In this document: positions 5,705 to 7,128 of the stretch, piece after piece | Numbering within the stretch: position 1 is the first letter of the stretch | Layout of the letters: every line of letters begins with the position of its first letter | Assembly (NCBI GenBank): GCA_002371295.1 | Contig: DFGZ01000351.1 | Location: forward strand, 1-7,128 | Length of the DNA stretch: 7,128 bases | Source: Oribacterium sp. UBA3737 | Lineage (GTDB): Bacteria > Bacillota_A > Clostridia > Lachnospirales > Lachnospiraceae | Direction: 5' to 3' | Program-made: the position numbers and the translations under genes | The notes under the pieces: generated by a model | Told to the model about the DNA's origin: nothing | Databases searched by the model: none | What the model saw: only the letters and a program-made list of their open reading frames with translations

Positions 5705-5738
5705 CCCTCTTTGCCGGAAAACCGGCAGGGAGGGTTTT
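5705..5738 (+). terminator. Rho-independent terminator after the secreted-protein gene
   Basis: A 13-bp stem, CCCTCTTTGCCGG (5705-5717) with CCGGCAGGGAGGG (5722-5734), includes two G-U pairs and is capped by AAAA. It is followed by TTTTGTATT. It lies 41 nt after the stop codon. Confidence 0.92.
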
Positions 5739-5743
5739 GTATT

Positions 5744-5892
5744 ATTCTGTGTCCCCGGATCGATAAAAGTATCTTATGCGCTCTCCGGACTGTATTAGCA
5801 TCTAATGCGCTCCCAGTCCGCCATTCTGTGCTTCCGGACCGGTAAAAGTGGCCTTTACCGCTCTCCGGAGCCCGCCATATTGTGCTTTTGGA
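5744..5892. repeat. Array of three related hairpin units
   Basis: This fills most of the gene-free stretch 5664-5979. Unit A (5755-5788) has outer arms CCGGA/TCCGG and inner arms CGATAA/TTATGCG with one bulge. Unit B (5786-5820) has CGGACTG/CAGTCCG and inner ATTAG/CTAAT. Unit C (5833-5869) has TCCGGA/TCCGGA and inner CGGTAAA/TTTACCG. A and C share TAAAAGT in the loop side and CGCTCTCCGGA at the 3' arm; A and B share ATGCGCTC. Boundary sequences recur: ATTCTGTG at 5744 and 5823, and CCGCCAT..TGTGCTT..GGA at 5818 and 5872. The units look like divergent copies of an intergenic palindromic repeat. They follow the terminator and precede the glf promoter. Function is unknown. Confidence 0.7.
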
Positions 5893-5912
5893 AATAGATT
5901 ACATCAGTTTAC

Positions 5913-5933
5913 TATGCTATACTCTATAGCATA
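5913..5933 (+). promoter_or_regulatory. Extended -10 promoter within a perfect inverted repeat (glf)
   Basis: TATGCTATACT (5913-5923) fits the Gram-positive extended -10 pattern TRTGnTATAAT. The same bases form one arm of a perfect 9-bp inverted repeat, TATGCTATA and TATAGCATA, around CTC. A repressor binding this palindrome would cover both the -10 box and the start point (near 5930). An alternative promoter, TTTACT (5908-5913) with 16 nt and CATAAT (5930-5935), would also be overlapped. Confidence 0.5.
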
Positions 5934-5940
5934 ATTTTCT

Positions 5941-5960
5941 GATGGAGCTGGATATCCATC
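5941..5960 (+). other. Leader hairpin upstream of the glf ribosome binding site
   Basis: GATGGA (5941-5946) pairs with TCCATC (5955-5960) around an 8-nt loop, ending 9 nt before the GGAGGA ribosome binding site (5970-5975). It would form in the glf leader RNA and may affect stability or translation. The stem is short, so the effect is uncertain. Confidence 0.3.
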
Positions 5961-5979
5961 TGTTAATGCGGAGGAAGTT

Positions 5980-7128
5980 ATGTCAAAATATGATTATCTT
6001 GTAGTTGGAGCCGGACTTTACGGCGCGGTATTTGCACATGAGGCAGCCCGGGCCGGAAAGAAGGTTTTGGTCATCGACCGCCGTCCGAATATTGCCGGAA
6101 ATGTATATACAGAAGACATTGAAAAGATACACGTACATAAGTACGGAGCCCACATATTCCACACCAATGACAAAAAGGTCTGGGACTATGTGCAGCAGTT
6201 CGCGACATTCAACAGATTCACCAATTCACCTGTTGCCAACTTCCATGGGGAGCTTTATTCGCTTCCTTTCAACATGTACACCTTTAATAAGATGTGGGGT
6301 GTTGTGACTCCTGAGGAGGCTGCCGAAAAGATCGAGGAGCAGCGCAGGGAGGCAGGTATAACAGAACCGAAGAATCTTGAGGAACAGGCCATTTCCCTGG
6401 TTGGAACCGATATTTACGAAAAGCTCATCAAGGGCTACACGGAAAAGCAATGGGGACGTCCCTGCACAGAACTTCCGGCCTTTATCATTAAGAGACTGCC
6501 TGTAAGGCTTACCTTTGACAACAATTATTTCAATGCTTTGTACCAGGGCATTCCTGTAGGGGGATACACAGCTATGGTTGCAAACATGCTTGCGGGTGCT
6601 TCGGTACAGGAAGGCGAAGACTTTGGTAAGGGAGCTGCTTCTCCGGAGGGCAAAGGCTCCATCGAGGTGCATGTGGGTGTTGATTTCTTCGGTGATGATG
6701 GTGCACCGAGAGAGGATCTTAAGGCCCTTTCGGATAAAGTGGTTTACACAGGTGCCATAGATGCCTATTTCGGATATAAGCTTGGGTACCTTCAGTACAG
6801 ATCCGTAAGATTTGAGACAGAGCTTCTTGATAAGCCGAATTTCCAGGGCAATGCTGCGGTTAACTACACAGACAGTGAAACACCATGGACCAGAATCATC
6901 GAGCATAAGTGGTTCGAGTTCGGTAAGGATGATGAAGGAAATGATATTCCGAAGACTGTGATCTCCAGAGAGTTTTCAAGCGAATGGAAGCCGGGAGATG
7001 AGCCGTATTATCCTGTGAATGATGAGAAGAACGGCAGGCTTTACGAAGAGTATAAGAAGCTTGCTGATGCTGAAGAGGGTGTTATCTTCGGAGGACGCCT
7101 CGGTGAGTATAAGTACTATGATATGGAT
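5980..7128 (+). CDS. glf: UDP-galactopyranose mutase, 3' end cut by the window
   Basis: Glf is a cytoplasmic flavoenzyme that interconverts UDP-galactopyranose and UDP-galactofuranose, the donor for galactofuranose in surface polysaccharides. The first 383 residues are present; bacterial homologues suggest only about 10-25 are missing. Visible landmarks are the FAD-binding VVGAGLYGAVFAHEAARAG (8-26) with the acidic VIDRR after it, HKYGAHIFHT (53-62), the substrate-site GYTEKQWG (152-159, Trp158), PVRLTFDNNYF with Arg176, GGYT (194-197), YRS with Arg274, VNYTDSETPWTRIIEHK (294-310), and GGRLGEYKYYDMD (371-383), which includes the tyrosine and aspartate that contact the UDP phosphates. An extra Gly/Glu/Lys-rich segment (about 209-228) is not in the E. 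coli-type enzyme as I recall it. The ATG is preceded by GGAGGA. It has its own promoter and is not in an operon with the Wzz-like gene. Confidence 0.96.
   Translation, partial: MSKYDYLVVGAGLYGAVFAHEAARAGKKVLVIDRRPNIAGNVYTEDIEKIHVHKYGAHIFHTNDKKVWDYVQQFATFNRFTNSPVANFHGELYSLPFNMYTFNKMWGVVTPEEAAEKIEEQRREAGITEPKNLEEQAISLVGTDIYEKLIKGYTEKQWGRPCTELPAFIIKRLPVRLTFDNNYFNALYQGIPVGGYTAMVANMLAGASVQEGEDFGKGAASPEGKGSIEVHVGVDFFGDDGAPREDLKALSDKVVYTGAIDAYFGYKLGYLQYRSVRFETELLDKPNFQGNAAVNYTDSETPWTRIIEHKWFEFGKDDEGNDIPKTVISREFSSEWKPGDEPYYPVNDEKNGRLYEEYKKLADAEEGVIFGGRLGEYKYYDMD

Noticed and set aside
5691..5798. 35-codon open frame starting MSDMCPLCRK, with a CxxC
   Set aside because: It runs through the terminator stem and the first hairpin repeats, has no Shine-Dalgarno sequence, and its CxxC comes from the terminator arm.
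5744..5892. Possible CRISPR array
   Set aside because: The units are hairpins of unequal length with diverged sequence, without constant repeats separated by equal unique spacers, and no cas genes are present.
6226..6906. 226-codon minus-strand open frame
   Set aside because: It lies entirely inside glf, whose plus-strand product has unmistakable family motifs throughout; the minus frame has no recognisable domain or ribosome binding site.

Overview
The window looks like a chromosomal segment of an anaerobic Firmicute, most likely a Lachnospiraceae member of the Butyrivibrio or Roseburia type. This is an inference from several signs: strong AGGAGG-type ribosome binding sites, moderate GC content, a mannose-family PTS, a superoxide reductase and rubredoxin pair (an anaerobe's oxygen defence), and a secreted protein whose aromatic/Gly-rich module resembles the cell-wall-binding repeats common in Lachnospiraceae. 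No transposase, phage gene, tRNA, rRNA or CRISPR array was seen.

Layout, left to right. (1) At 2-1179 are the 3' end of a mannose/fructose/sorbose-family PTS IIC gene and the complete IID gene. They are spaced by 2 nt and translationally coupled. (2) At 1353-2780 is a Wzz/YveK-type polysaccharide chain-length protein with two membrane segments. Its C-terminal cytoplasmic part looks like a tyrosine-kinase P-loop domain that has lost its Walker A motif. A strong terminator follows. (3) At 2870-3591 is a compact oxidative-stress transcription unit: a PerR-box-like sequence next to a sigma-A-like promoter, then a superoxide reductase lacking the N-terminal desulforedoxin cysteines, then a 52-residue rubredoxin, then a strong terminator. 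(4) At 3593-4576 on the minus strand is a diacylglycerol-kinase-family lipid kinase that converges on the rubredoxin unit. (5) At 4577-4850 is a divergent control region with a 16-bp direct repeat, one copy near each promoter, and several hairpins. (6) At 4851-5663 is a secreted surface protein with one wall-binding-like module, a Ser/Lys linker and an acidic tail, followed by a terminator. (7) At 5744-5892 is a small array of related hairpins. (8) At 5913-7128 is glf (UDP-galactopyranose mutase), cut by the window end, behind an extended -10 promoter embedded in a perfect inverted repeat.

The theme is the cell envelope: chain-length control, UDP-galactofuranose supply, lipid phosphorylation and a wall-associated protein. 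A sugar PTS and an oxygen-defence operon lie alongside. The genes appear to be separate short transcription units rather than one operon, since four of the gaps carry terminators or divergent promoters. I see no clear exotic system. The observations most worth following are the hairpin array before glf, the kinase-like tail of the Wzz protein, the shared repeat at the divergent promoters, and the cysteine-less superoxide reductase paired with its own rubredoxin.
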